A stretch of DNA of 64,000 nucleotides from Ornithinibacillus bavariensis (GTDB taxonomy: Bacteria > Bacillota > Bacilli > Bacillales > Amphibacillaceae): contig NZ_JBNPWZ010000003.1 in assembly GCF_050433565.1 (NCBI RefSeq), forward strand, positions 186,001-250,000. Reading direction: 5' to 3'. Below, piece after piece: positions 33,572 through 41,655 of the stretch. Position 1 is the first letter of the stretch, and the number at the start of each line of letters is the position of its first letter. Below the pieces are notes generated by a model. The model was not told where the DNA came from. It did not search any database and was given only the letters and a program-made list of their open reading frames with translations. A program made the translations under genes and the position numbers.

Positions 33572-34217
33572 AAGAAATATTATATATTGCTTTTCTATAA
33601 TCACTTTGAAGTTTTAATTTTTCTGTTCTTAGAATTTCTATAGTTTCCTCAATAGTTTTATAGGTTTCTTTCTCCAGTTCTGTTGCCTTTTCCAAATCCA
33701 ATTTAAAGAATCCCTCTTTATCCCGAGTGCGCAATTTTTTATACTCAGGAACAAAAACCAAATTAATCTCAGTATCAATGGGCTCTATGTAAGAGAATAC
33801 AATACCGTTAACTTTTGATGTTTCATCTAATATTTCTTCAACAAGAGTTTGGATGTCAATTAGATCTTTATCAGTTTTCTGTTTGGTTACCAAAACCATA
33901 TTAGCAAGTTCGTTTAATTTTTTTATCGCTGAATGTACGGATCTTATTTTTAATGGAGCCGAATTAATAAAGTCAGCTTTCTCTTGAAATTCTAAAGACA
34001 ATTTCAAATTTTCACTAGATGACTTCATTCCCATCCTAACGCCAATCAAGGTTACTACTCCTGTTAAAATTGCACCAACTAATCCAAATAATCCAACTAT
34101 AATATCCATGCCAAATCCAAAGAACATTTTAATTATGCCTATATACATAATTATATCTAATATAACTAACGAAATTAATATAAACCAAGGTAATATCTCA
34201 ATTATTTTCTTATTCAT
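33570..34217 (-). CDS. two-TM membrane protein with cytoplasmic helical domain, 215 aa
   Basis: Two N-terminal membrane helices (about residues 8-32 and 35-60) are followed by a charged, helical domain of about 150 residues (EILPWFILISLVILDIIMYI, then LEFQEKADFINSAP and LEKATELEKETYKTIEET). It stands alone between terminators at 34292-34324 and 33550-33571, so it is probably a separate transcription unit inside the late region. This is the layout of a moron. A superinfection exclusion role is possible but not shown. Confidence 0.6.
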   Translation of the reverse strand: MNKKIIEILPWFILISLVILDIIMYIGIIKMFFGFGMDIIVGLFGLVGAILTGVVTLIGVRMGMKSSSENLKLSLEFQEKADFINSAPLKIRSVHSAIKKLNELANMVLVTKQKTDKDLIDIQTLVEEILDETSKVNGIVFSYIEPIDTEINLVFVPEYKKLRTRDKEGFFKLDLEKATELEKETYKTIEETIEILRTEKLKLQSDYRKAIYNIS

Positions 34218-34291
34218 CTCTTTCCCCCCTATGATTAGTATAAATTAAATCATGACAAAAAAGAGAAGATTTACTATTTTTCTCGCAATAT

Positions 34292-34324
34292 TAAAAGCTC
34301 ACCAAACCGATTGTCTGATGAGCT
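34292..34324 (-). terminator. terminator downstream of the late regulator
   Basis: AGCTCA / TGAGCT stem followed on the minus strand by TTTTAATATT. Confidence 0.6.
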
Positions 34325-34415
34325 ATAGAAAGGAGGTATAGGATTGGAGATTTAAACCTCTCCGTCCTGCCTTCCATGATAATCCTATTTTTTAAAAAAT
34401 AATAATTCACGCCAT

Positions 34416-34826
34416 CTACGCCGTTTGCGACATATGCGCCATTTGCGACACGATACTATCTTTAATCCTTCTGATGTGCGTTTCTGATAATCCCATATGC
34501 CTTGATATCCAGCGGTAGCTCTTGCCTTCTAAAATCCAATGCAGCACTTCTTTTTCCTTCTGATCATGGACTAAGTGAATCCGTTGTTGAATAATAGCAA
34601 CTTTCTTCTCGTATCCATGAACACTTCTCCAGTATTTATTACGTCTAACTACTTCGCTAAGGACTGGATCAGATGTATTCCCTTTTCCTCTTGGTAATGT
34701 TGATTCAATTCCATATTGTGCTGTGATGCCTTCTCCTGCATCCTTCATTGATTCTCGCATGATTTTAATACTATTTAACATCCAATGATAATCTTTAAGA
34801 ATGTTTTCGATGTCCTGCTTGTTCAC
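34416..34826 (-). CDS. phage late-gene transcription regulator (ArpU/RinA-like)
   Basis: About 136 residues from GTG at 34826 (GGGGAG upstream; earlier in-frame codons overlap the previous gene). Helical N-terminal region, then a C-terminal sigma-region-4-like HTH (KEVLHWILEGKSYRWISRHMGLSETHIRRIK). It is the last early-side gene before the packaging and head operon, where ArpU- and RinA-type activators are placed. Confidence 0.7.
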   Translation of the reverse strand: MNKQDIENILKDYHWMLNSIKIMRESMKDAGEGITAQYGIESTLPRGKGNTSDPVLSEVVRRNKYWRSVHGYEKKVAIIQQRIHLVHDQKEKEVLHWILEGKSYRWISRHMGLSETHIRRIKDSIVSQMAHMSQTA

Positions 34827-35055
34827 TCCAACCACTCCCCACTTTGAACAGTTGTTTTGCATATTCACTTCGTTTTACCGGACTAATAACCCCAGTCCGT
34901 TTATCTTTCCTGTATGGATTAATTACCCACTTTAGTTTGTATTGCATTTTCCTAAGAAACTCATTTTCTTCATTCGATAATGGAGTACGTGAATATTCTT
35001 TCCACTCTTCTGCTTCTTGCAAGTCTTGTTCTATTTTACCTATCCAATCTTTCAT
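34795..35055 (-). CDS. hypothetical phage protein, 86 aa
   Basis: Basic, helical protein (KMQYKLKWVINPYRKDKRTG) ending KVGSGWSEQAGHRKHS, overlapping the late regulator start by about 30 bases. Short proteins of this type precede late regulators in several Bacillus prophages. No function is known. Confidence 0.6.
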   Translation of the reverse strand: MKDWIGKIEQDLQEAEEWKEYSRTPLSNEENEFLRKMQYKLKWVINPYRKDKRTGVISPVKRSEYAKQLFKVGSGWSEQAGHRKHS

Positions 35056-35071
35056 CTAATCGACCCCCAAA

Positions 35072-35117
35072 ATAAAAGGACACCAACGAGCGCAATTTTA
35101 CGCTTGTCAGTGCCCTG
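35072..35117 (-). terminator. terminator downstream of the XtrA-like gene
   Basis: Long imperfect stem (GGGCACTGACAAGCG with CGCTCGTTGGTGTCC on the minus strand), followed by TTTTATTTTG. Confidence 0.65.
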
Positions 35118-35131
35118 GTTGTTCCAGTAGC

Positions 35132-35302
35132 TTATTTAACTGTATAACTAACTTTCTCTACTTGAATTTTCCCATCCTGCCATGTAATGAATTGTTCTCC
35201 GAATCCACTTGGTGGTTTTGGTAATTCTTTTAATACACCTTTTTTAACTACAAATACTGCATCTTCATCCAATTTAATTTCCGCTGTTTTGCCTTGCCCC
35301 AC
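35132..35302 (-). CDS. XtrA/YqaO-like phage protein, 56 aa
   Basis: GTG start at 35302 with AAGGAGG upstream. The product (IKLDEDAVFVVKKGVLKELP, then FGEQFITWQDGKIQ) has the strand-rich form of the XtrA/YqaO family found just before late regulators in PBSX and skin. Function unknown. Confidence 0.55.
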   Translation of the reverse strand: MGQGKTAEIKLDEDAVFVVKKGVLKELPKPPSGFGEQFITWQDGKIQVEKVSYTVK

Positions 35303-35320
35303 TTCAAGACCTCCTTGTTG

Positions 35321-35416
35321 TTAAGCTTTTTTCTTTAATGCTGATTCGAAGCACTTTTCACATAAGACACTGCGCTTGTTTCTTGCTTTGCTCCCACACT
35401 CAATGCAAGTATTCAC
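35321..35416 (-). CDS. mini zinc-ribbon protein, 31 aa
   Basis: GTG start at 35416 with AAAGGAGG 7-8 bases upstream. It has two Cys pairs (CIECGSK and CEKCFES), enough for one zinc site, and a lysine-rich end. Similar tiny zinc fingers are common in phage early operons. Confidence 0.55.
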   Translation of the reverse strand: MNTCIECGSKARNKRSVLCEKCFESALKKKA

Positions 35417-35573
35417 TAGACTGCCTCCTTTGCTCCATATAGTAATTTCTATTTGCTCTCTCCAGATCCTTAATCTGCTGTTTGGCTTTAGCATATGCCT
35501 TTCGGTAAATTATCAGAGTAACTCCGTAGACTAAAACCGTTAGTAATAAAATCATGATTGTTAGCTGTTGCAT
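35400..35573 (-). CDS. small single-TM protein, 57 aa
   Basis: ATG at 35573 overlaps the end of the YopX-like gene. One N-terminal membrane helix (MILLLTVLVYGVTLIIY) is followed by a charged coiled coil (KAKQQIKDLERANRNYY). The gene end overlaps the start of the mini zinc-ribbon gene. No family is recognised. Confidence 0.55.
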   Translation of the reverse strand: MQQLTIMILLLTVLVYGVTLIIYRKAYAKAKQQIKDLERANRNYYMEQRRQSSEYLH

Positions 35574-35980
35574 GTTGACCCCTCCAATAACTCTGGATTC
35601 TCGAAACGATTTCCGATAATTTCAAAACTTGCTCCGTTGTCGTGGATTAAATTGTACAAAGACACCAAATGCCCCAACTTAGAAACTAAACTGTTTTTGA
35701 ATACGTACTCACCAAATTTTTTCTTTTCTAAGTAGATATTGATTACGTCGTTAAAAAATAATTCTTTTCCTTTCTTGTCGTCTAGTCCTGTGTATTGTCC
35801 TATAGTTTCACCATCGATTTGTAAAAACTGATTATCCCTTACAAAACTTCCATCATTTCCGTAAGTATCGATACACCAATCGCCCTCGTATTTAGAGACG
35901 AACCCATACACCCAACCCTTGTTATAAGAATTCGGAAATGATTGTTTATCGAGTCTTGCTCGAAACTTAACCTCTCTCAT
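35561..35980 (-). CDS. YopX-family protein, 139 aa
   Basis: Starts MREVKFRARLDKQSF and includes GWVYGFVSKYEGDWCIDTYGNDGSF, IDGETIGQYTGLDDKKGKELFFNDVI and FEIIGNRFENPELL, which is the YopX signature known from SPbeta and many Firmicute phages. The role is not established. Confidence 0.88.
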   Translation of the reverse strand: MREVKFRARLDKQSFPNSYNKGWVYGFVSKYEGDWCIDTYGNDGSFVRDNQFLQIDGETIGQYTGLDDKKGKELFFNDVINIYLEKKKFGEYVFKNSLVSKLGHLVSLYNLIHDNGASFEIIGNRFENPELLEGSTCNS

Positions 35981-36084
35981 TCCTCACCCTCCTAAAATTA
36001 ATTTAAAACCTTTCTAGGGCATTTTCTTTCTAAGATGACTAAATCTATTAATCTATGTATAAACGCCCTAGAGCCTTTATATTT

Positions 36085-36609
36085 TTAACTAATTTCGCTA
36101 TAAATTAAGTTATCAACCACTGAGAGATAATCTAACGGAATGCCGTTTTGCGATTTAACCAGATGTGCATATACTTCTAAATCACGTAGTGGAATGCTCT
36201 TCCTGCCACCGTTTTTAGCTTCTCTTACGTATTTTTGAAGCATACCATTAGGTACTAAGAAAACCTGTCTAGTGACCTTCATTTCAACAATTAGAAATGA
36301 TATCGCACCTTGGTTCTCGGCTGTATCTAGATATTTAATCTGTTCATCTGTAATAATGCTGAATGGTAGCCTTTTTTCATTAGTAGACTTTGCTTCAAAA
36401 GCTATTGCCTTCCCGTTGTATATTCCGTCAAAATCCACCGTTGATTTTTTATCAAATACACAGATGTGTTGATTTCCTCTTGTTTTGCCGATGATCTTCA
36501 TAGGTGTTGGTCGTTTGTTGATAATTGCTATACCTTTATGCTTGTACAACTCATTGGAGTAGTTTAGTAGATTTTCGAATGCTTGCCCTCGTTTACCGTA
36601 ATTAATCAT
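36085..36609 (-). CDS. RecU-like Holliday junction resolvase
   Basis: 174 residues. It has a RecU core with NYGKRGQAFENLLNYSNELYKHKGIA, the catalytic acidic/basic set in KSTVDFDGIYNGKAIAFEAKST, and FLIVEMKVTRQVFLVP. It cleaves Holliday junctions formed during phage recombination or replication. Its ATG overlaps the stop of the upstream zinc-binding gene (ATGA). Phage copies of recU are distinct from the host gene beside ponA. Confidence 0.9.
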   Translation of the reverse strand: MINYGKRGQAFENLLNYSNELYKHKGIAIINKRPTPMKIIGKTRGNQHICVFDKKSTVDFDGIYNGKAIAFEAKSTNEKRLPFSIITDEQIKYLDTAENQGAISFLIVEMKVTRQVFLVPNGMLQKYVREAKNGGRKSIPLRDLEVYAHLVKSQNGIPLDYLSVVDNLIYSEIS

Positions 36610-36773
36610 GCTCTCAACTTCTCCTGGTATGTTAATTCCTCATCAATAGTGACTTGCCTTTTCAAGAACTCAGCTTCGGCTTCATCATGCTTTTTCTTGC
36701 AGACAGGGCCAAATCCGACTTCAATGCTTTTAGTAGTCTTTAATGGTCTGTTACAACGTTTGCAAGTGCTCAA
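36606..36773 (-). CDS. DUF6011-like zinc-binding protein, 55 aa
   Basis: TTG start at 36773 with GAGGGGAG upstream. The segment CKRCNRPLKTTKSIEVGFGPVC matches small DUF6011-type proteins with three or four Cys ligands. The stop overlaps the recU-like ATG (ATGA), so translation is coupled. Confidence 0.65.
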   Translation of the reverse strand: MSTCKRCNRPLKTTKSIEVGFGPVCKKKHDEAEAEFLKRQVTIDEELTYQEKLRA

Positions 36774-36787
36774 TATTCTCCCCTCCC

Positions 36788-37072
36788 TCAGTAATATTCT
36801 GTTACTGCTATGAATGGCTCGCCAGTCCAGTATTCTTTTACTATTTCTCTTACTTTTATTGTTTCTTTTGTATCTTCACCATTGAGAACTTCCTTTTCTG
36901 GGTCAACAATTTCAATATCCTCTGGAGCATATAATTCATCATCTTCTAATCCAGTTAACTTCTGATACCATTTGACAGCATCTTCTTCGCGTTCTGCTGC
37001 CACTGCATCAGACTCGCATATTTGAAACACTCTGATTTCTTTACCATCAATCTCTACATAATCTTTGCTCAT
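36788..37072 (-). CDS. hypothetical acidic protein, 94 aa (paralogue of 37650-37958)
   Basis: Contains AAEREEDAVKWYQKLTGLEDDELYAPEDIEIVDPEKE, which matches the protein encoded at 37650-37958 in the same order (ENKEQALEWYMKQTGLEKDEAYDKYYFEEIDPN). Both also end in a similar tail (AVTEYY and ASTEY). Function unknown; the pair brackets the dUTPase gene. Confidence 0.65.
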   Translation of the reverse strand: MSKDYVEIDGKEIRVFQICESDAVAAEREEDAVKWYQKLTGLEDDELYAPEDIEIVDPEKEVLNGEDTKETIKVREIVKEYWTGEPFIAVTEYY

Positions 37073-37084
37073 TCTTATTCCTCC

Positions 37085-37633
37085 CTAATATCCATTTACT
37101 TGCCGTTCGTGATTCACCTTATTTTTTTCCAGGTATGCAGTTTCTATCTGTTCCCAAGTGAAGCCTAGCATTTCGCCTAATTTAACAAACTCTGTAACCA
37201 ACCAATCATATTCAATTATCCTTGTGTAAAAGTTCCTAAGGTTACTAGTTATTTCAAATAGTTCATTGAACATAAACACTATATCCGTTCGTTGAACTTC
37301 TTTAAGAGATACCTCTTTTACATCTAACTCCAACCCAATACTCAAAATAAAGTGTAAGCAATCAACGTATTCTTCTAGGAGTGGGTTTTCGTAGACATCT
37401 ATGAATCTGCCATTTTCAATTCCAGTTGACTTCAACCAATCTCCTTTTGTTTTTGGCTCCTGGTCCTTACTCCACTTCTTAAACCCGCGCCACTCATTAG
37501 CACATTCGCCTAACTCTACTTGTAAAGCTAGTATTTTCCAATCAAGGTTGTCCTGCCCTTTTAATTCGGGATGTTCTTCCATGATATGGGCATCCAATCC
37601 TGCTTGTATTTCGAATAAATATTGTAGATTCAT
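37085..37633 (-). CDS. dimeric dUTPase (MazG-like superfamily)
   Basis: About 182 residues from ATG at 37633, which has AGGAGG upstream. The all-helical fold is shown by MNLQYLFEIQAGLDAHIMEEH, the metal-binding ALQVELGECANEWRGFKKWS (ExxE) and LLEEYVDCLHFILSIGLEL (ExxD). It hydrolyses dUTP to dUMP and keeps uracil out of phage DNA. Confidence 0.9.
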   Translation of the reverse strand: MNLQYLFEIQAGLDAHIMEEHPELKGQDNLDWKILALQVELGECANEWRGFKKWSKDQEPKTKGDWLKSTGIENGRFIDVYENPLLEEYVDCLHFILSIGLELDVKEVSLKEVQRTDIVFMFNELFEITSNLRNFYTRIIEYDWLVTEFVKLGEMLGFTWEQIETAYLEKNKVNHERQVNGY

Positions 37634-37649
37634 AGGTTTACCTCCTAAA

Positions 37650-37958
37650 TCAATATTCTGTTGAAGCAATGATACAAGGCGCTATAAGTTTTTCACTTTC
37701 TATTACCTGCGCAAATGTTCTTCTAGCCCATAAACTATTTCCTTGTCTAATCATTTGTTGAGTAGTTTTTTGCTCTTCAAGTGGTAATTCATCAATATGG
37801 ACTAATGTAGTACCTATATTTGGATCAATTTCTTCAAAGTAATATTTGTCGTATGCTTCATCTTTTTCCAATCCAGTTTGTTTCATATACCATTCAAGAG
37901 CTTGTTCTTTATTTTCCGCATAAACCCAATCATACTCATTTAGCCTGAATACTTTCAT
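37650..37958 (-). CDS. hypothetical acidic protein, 102 aa (paralogue of 36788-37072)
   Basis: Begins MKVFRLNEYDWVYAENKEQALEWYMKQTGLEKDEAY and ends ASTEY, sharing order and spacing of conserved residues with its paralogue on the other side of the dUTPase gene. Function unknown. Confidence 0.65.
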   Translation of the reverse strand: MKVFRLNEYDWVYAENKEQALEWYMKQTGLEKDEAYDKYYFEEIDPNIGTTLVHIDELPLEEQKTTQQMIRQGNSLWARRTFAQVIESEKLIAPCIIASTEY

Positions 37959-37986
37959 AGCTACCCTCCTTCACTTCATCCCCGTA

Positions 37987-38391
37987 CTATGCATTAACAA
38001 CGGGTGGTGGTTGTATGTCGATTTCCACTCTGTCCTCACAAGTCCAATACAATGTTGCATAGTCACCTTCAAATGCTTTATCCAAGATGGATTGGATTTT
38101 ACTAACCACTTCATCAGTCAAGCAATCCATTGCTCTGCTATCCCAATCCTCATACATTTCGTCATACTCTCTTTCAATATAGTTTTCGACCATATGCATT
38201 GCGTTGGGTTTCCAACGTTTGCGAGTGATTGTATACCAGTTTGAAGATTCATGATGTGGCTCTCCTATTTCAAGAATTTCATGTTTCAATTCTGCTACTG
38301 TATAAACTGTGCTTGACTCTTCAATTGACACTTCGACATCATCTGCTAATTCTGATAACTTTAACCTTTTAACGACTTGCATTTTCTCCAT
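37987..38391 (-). CDS. hypothetical phage protein, 134 aa
   Basis: ATG at 38391 has AAGGAG with 7-base spacing; two earlier in-frame starts are less well placed. The protein is acidic (ADDVEVSIEESSTVYTVAELKHEILEIGEP, EYDEMYEDWDSRAMDCL), probably globular. No family is recognised. Confidence 0.6.
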   Translation of the reverse strand: MEKMQVVKRLKLSELADDVEVSIEESSTVYTVAELKHEILEIGEPHHESSNWYTITRKRWKPNAMHMVENYIEREYDEMYEDWDSRAMDCLTDEVVSKIQSILDKAFEGDYATLYWTCEDRVEIDIQPPPVVNA

Positions 38392-38421
38392 AGTCATTCT
38401 CCTTTTACTTCGCATTTTTTA

Positions 38422-38682
38422 TCAAAAGAGACTCAACTGTTCTGTTACATCCTTTAGTTCAATGACTTCATAACCTACATCTTGGAATAGTCCAGGAATG
38501 AATAATGTTTCTCCAAAATATGTTTCTTTATCACTTTCAACCCTATGCATAGCGCCTTTTAAGATGGGTCTTTCATTTCCCTCAAGTACTCTTACATGAC
38601 TTCCGTTTAAGGCTGCATAGGTATAACCTTTATTTGCACAATGTTGTAAAATCTTTAATTCCAATTCTGATAGGTTATTCAC
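38422..38682 (-). CDS. hypothetical phage protein, 86 aa
   Basis: Small alpha/beta protein (LKILQHCANKGYTYAALNGSHVRVLEGNERPILKGAMHRVE), overlapping the 3D-domain gene by 4 bases. No function is recognised. Confidence 0.6.
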   Translation of the reverse strand: MNNLSELELKILQHCANKGYTYAALNGSHVRVLEGNERPILKGAMHRVESDKETYFGETLFIPGLFQDVGYEVIELKDVTEQLSLF

Positions 38683-39086
38683 TTAATCACCCTCAACCTA
38701 ACTTCTCTAACTCCCCACTTATAAGCATCAGACACACTGCCAATCAATAAATCTATCTTTCTACCCTTTATGGCTCCACCAATGTCCATAGCCTTTGCTT
38801 TAAACCTTTCTCCATTTGCTTCAATTTCTACTAGAGTACCCAATGGGATGAAGTTAGGATCAACAGCAATTACTCGGTAGCCTTCTGGGCTGTAAATCGT
38901 ATTTCTTACGTCATAGCCACTCATGGTTATTCCAGTGCAGCCTTCACAATCTGAGACGTAGGCAGTTGCTACAAAATCCTGCCATTCTACTTCAACAATT
39001 GCCGTTGAAACCATAGTCTCTGGCTTGTCCACATAAATCGGATACAGATACATTGGGTAAATCAAATGTATTAACGCTATACTCAT
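38679..39086 (-). CDS. 3D-domain protein (YorM/YabE C-terminal type)
   Basis: 135 residues. An N-terminal hydrophobic segment is followed by the 3D domain: FVATAYVSDCEGCTGITMSGYDV, VIAVDPNFIPLGTLVEIEANGERFKAKAMDIGGAIKGRKIDL, with the three conserved Asp residues and a C-terminal strand. In secreted proteins this domain is a lytic-transglycosylase-like fold. YorM of SPbeta is the phage example. The role inside an early operon is unclear. Confidence 0.8.
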   Translation of the reverse strand: MSIALIHLIYPMYLYPIYVDKPETMVSTAIVEVEWQDFVATAYVSDCEGCTGITMSGYDVRNTIYSPEGYRVIAVDPNFIPLGTLVEIEANGERFKAKAMDIGGAIKGRKIDLLIGSVSDAYKWGVREVRLRVIK

Positions 39087-39089
39087 GCT

Positions 39090-39224
39090 TCACCTTCGCT
39101 TTCCTTCTGGCTCTAATACATATCTTCTTCCACTAACAACCAGAACTGTTGGTGTATTACCCTTTACCTTTTTTACAGTGACTATTGGGCGATACCTATC
39201 GTTTTTCGTGAATGTTCTAGGCAT
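39090..39224 (-). CDS. small basic protein, 44 aa
   Basis: ATG at 39224 with AAGGTG 7 bases upstream, overlapping the end of the 166-residue gene. The product is basic (MPRTFTKNDRYRPIVTVKKV and a final GRRYVLEPEGKRR). Unknown function. Confidence 0.5.
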   Translation of the reverse strand: MPRTFTKNDRYRPIVTVKKVKGNTPTVLVVSGRRYVLEPEGKRR

Positions 39225-39717
39225 TGGTATCACCTTGTAAGGCTTTGTTTAAAATAATTTCAATATCACTACAAGCAGGGCAAGCTAAAACATTTCCCTT
39301 TGCTATTCCTATCCCTGCTTCTATTGCTTGTTTGTAGCGTTGGTTTTGCTTAACGGTAGAAATTAGCAATTCGTTTGTTTCCCTATGCTCTTCTTCTGAT
39401 TGTTCCCAACGCCTTGAACGCTTCATAGCTTCTTCTTTCCAATCATCCCTATCTAATTCCAACTCTTTCACACGTTCTTCCAGTTGTATCTTTTCTTCTG
39501 CTTGATGGATTAAGAAAGGTTTAACAGCTTCAAAAATATCATCTAAAAGTTCTTCATCTATTTCGGTAAAGTCATTTAACGTCATTGTTCCAACCGAGAA
39601 AGCACTCTTTGACCTTGTCAAATGATACAAATAAGTACCATCAACCCAACTATCAGTTAATCCCAGTTGATGTGCGATTGCTTCTTTTACTTCTTCCAAC
39701 CTTTCCTGTTCATTCAC
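39217..39717 (-). CDS. hypothetical coiled-coil protein, 166 aa
   Basis: Starts MNEQERLEEVKEAIAHQLGL; the middle (residues about 85-135) is a coiled coil rich in E, K and R; the end has ACPACSDIEIILNK with one Cys pair. Resembles small early phage proteins of unknown role. Confidence 0.6.
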   Translation of the reverse strand: MNEQERLEEVKEAIAHQLGLTDSWVDGTYLYHLTRSKSAFSVGTMTLNDFTEIDEELLDDIFEAVKPFLIHQAEEKIQLEERVKELELDRDDWKEEAMKRSRRWEQSEEEHRETNELLISTVKQNQRYKQAIEAGIGIAKGNVLACPACSDIEIILNKALQGDTNA

Positions 39718-39730
39718 CCTTATTCCCCTC

Positions 39731-39907
39731 CTACCAAACTCGTTTATAATTGCTTAATTGTCTGCTAGTCATGGTGTAAATTTGCTGTGTACCATCATCA
39801 CAATAGTGATAGTGTATATATCCGTCAGTATCCTCGTAGAATACGTAAATTAATTCTTGGTCCTTTTCGTTCTCGAACAGGCAATTAAATACATGTACTT
39901 CTCTCAT
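39731..39907 (-). CDS. hypothetical protein, 58 aa
   Basis: ATG at 39907 overlaps the end of the 86-residue upstream gene. The product is strand-rich and acidic (NCLFENEKDQELIYVFYEDT) and ends RQLSNYKRVW. Translational coupling supports it. Unknown function. Confidence 0.5.
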   Translation of the reverse strand: MREVHVFNCLFENEKDQELIYVFYEDTDGYIHYHYCDDGTQQIYTMTSRQLSNYKRVW

Positions 39908-40164
39908 TTGGTTCTCCTATAAGCAAATGGCCTAGTTACCTTCTCTTGCATTGCTTGATATAACAAAGCGAGCATTATCTCTATTACAGGTCTATTAAAA
40001 GTCTCTGCAATATCTTCAATTTCGTGACCCTCATTGTATAGCTCTGTAATCTCATCTAGTAATCCGTTAGAAAAATACAATTCATTATCACGAAACAGCT
40101 TGATGATGTGGCGGTTTTGCTGAGATTCGAATTTATTCTGTTTCTTTCGCTCAATAATAGCCAT
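39904..40164 (-). CDS. hypothetical protein with HTH-like helix, 86 aa
   Basis: Contains LLDEITELYNEGHEIEDIAETFNRPVIEIMLALLYQ, a pattern resembling a short sigma-4 or resolvase-type HTH. Coupled by ATGA/TAATG-type overlap to the DnaD-like gene upstream. Could be a small DNA-binding factor; not recognised further. Confidence 0.55.
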   Translation of the reverse strand: MAIIERKKQNKFESQQNRHIIKLFRDNELYFSNGLLDEITELYNEGHEIEDIAETFNRPVIEIMLALLYQAMQEKVTRPFAYRRTK

Positions 40165-41081
40165 TAACTACCACCCGCTGTTTTAGTTTGATATTTTGAT
40201 AAAACATCTTCCATTTCTTTTTTCGTTTCTTCCAATTCTTCTGGTGACATCTGAACAGGCGCTGGACTCTTGTTTTTCCTGTCTTTAAACCAATCTGGGA
40301 CTACTTCTTTGGACTGAGGTTTTTGATAGTGACTTTTTCGATTGGATTTCTTTTTCTCTTCAAATTCTCTTATGATTCGTTCAACATCATTCAATGTCTT
40401 GGCACCTTTGTTATTCCAGTCCAACAAAATGCTATTAATGTACTTCCAATTTCTAGCGTTATTATCAATTGCTTCTTCCATAGCCCTTATGACAATCTTT
40501 GGGGATAGGTCTTCTTCCCAGTATTTGATTTGTTCAGCAACCCTTTCGGTTATGGGAGCGATATTTTTATCAAAGAAGTTAGTCGTACTCACGCTTTTTT
40601 CTTCTTCTTGTTTTATACTTTTATTTTCTTTACTTTCTTTTACTTTACTTTGTGTACTTTTTGGTGACTTTTTCTCAACTGACTTAGAGTTTATGTCAAC
40701 AGAAACTAATCTTAACTTTTCATTAATGTTTACATTTACTCTTCTAGAGGTGGCTAGTAAGTATCTTTCCTGAATTCCTTTAGAGGTCAGGACCTTGTGT
40801 TCTTCATACTTCTCTTGGTTGAATAAGCCCCACTTTATGCACTCATTAACTATCTCAGTGACTTTGTTTGTGTCTACATAAACCCTACTTGAGAAGATTA
40901 TTTGTTCCTTTTCTGTCCATTGATAGAAATATCCGTTTTTATAGATCTCCATAAGTAGCTTGACTAAGATTCCAAATCCTTCAAAACCGAATTTGGAGAT
41001 AATAATTAGAACCTTATCGTCCTGGTCCATATCTACATCTAAAGGGAAGTAGTCTAATCCATCTTTAGTTGGTCTAGCCAT
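40164..41081 (-). CDS. DnaD-like phage replication initiation protein
   Basis: 305 residues. The N-terminal domain (YFPLDVDMDQDDKVLIIISKFGFEGFGILVKLLMEIYKNGYF) is of the Lin1244/DUF4373 type. A charged linker leads to a DnaD C-terminal domain (IKYWEEDLSPKIVIRAMEEAIDNNARNWKYINSILLDWNNKGAKTL). Such proteins bring the host helicase to the phage origin. No DnaC-like loader gene was seen next to it. Confidence 0.85.
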   Translation of the reverse strand: MARPTKDGLDYFPLDVDMDQDDKVLIIISKFGFEGFGILVKLLMEIYKNGYFYQWTEKEQIIFSSRVYVDTNKVTEIVNECIKWGLFNQEKYEEHKVLTSKGIQERYLLATSRRVNVNINEKLRLVSVDINSKSVEKKSPKSTQSKVKESKENKSIKQEEEKSVSTTNFFDKNIAPITERVAEQIKYWEEDLSPKIVIRAMEEAIDNNARNWKYINSILLDWNNKGAKTLNDVERIIREFEEKKKSNRKSHYQKPQSKEVVPDWFKDRKNKSPAPVQMSPEELEETKKEMEDVLSKYQTKTAGGS

Positions 41082-41082
41082 A

Positions 41083-41643
41083 TCAATATCCTCCTAATTC
41101 CCTTTCGATTATCTCTTCCCAATAAGCAGTTAAACCGATTTTGTTGTGAATGATATCTCTTAACTCTCTTATACATTTAACTGGTCTATCCCATATCTCT
41201 GATCCAGTAAAACGAATTACTATATACCCTTCACTAATTAAATTTCTATCTCTTGATTTATCTCTAAGTGCTTGCTCTTTGGTTCTCTCGTGGTAATCAT
41301 GACCGTCACACTCGATTGCGAATTTGTATCTTTCCCCACCAATAATGCATTCAATCGAGAAATCTAATCTGTATTTCTTTCCGCATATCTCTACTTCTTC
41401 CTGAACATTGAATATTACTTCGTTTTCAATCCCCAAAACTCTTATTTCGCTTTTAAGTTCCAATTCCAAATCGATAAGATGTATCATTAGAAGTTGCTCT
41501 ATAGGGGATTCACACCTATCAAGCGACAAAACAATAGAAGCTTTTCTTAACTCAAGGCTGCTATTAATTTCATCTCTAACTCGTTTAGGGAGTTTTTTAA
41601 AAGCCTTCTTTTGGTCGTTAATGAAGTTTTCGAAGCTACTCAT
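41083..41643 (-). CDS. DUF559-type endonuclease-like protein, 186 aa
   Basis: The C-terminal half matches Vsr-like DUF559 nucleases: CESPIEQLLMIHLI, YRLDFSIECIIGGERYKFAIECDGHDYHERTKEQALRDKSRDRNL and GYIVIRFTGSEIWDRP, with the expected acidic catalytic residues. Starts 2 bases after the DnaD-like gene in transcription order it precedes. It may be a DNA-processing nuclease of the phage or a weapon against competing DNA. Confidence 0.75.
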   Translation of the reverse strand: MSSFENFINDQKKAFKKLPKRVRDEINSSLELRKASIVLSLDRCESPIEQLLMIHLIDLELELKSEIRVLGIENEVIFNVQEEVEICGKKYRLDFSIECIIGGERYKFAIECDGHDYHERTKEQALRDKSRDRNLISEGYIVIRFTGSEIWDRPVKCIRELRDIIHNKIGLTAYWEEIIERELGGY

Positions 41644-41655
41644 TACCTCACCCCA

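Noticed and set aside
33570..34217. Membrane protein gene read as a holin
   Set aside because: Too long, has a large cytoplasmic domain, and lies far from the endolysin; the holin candidates at 14907 and 15168 fit better.
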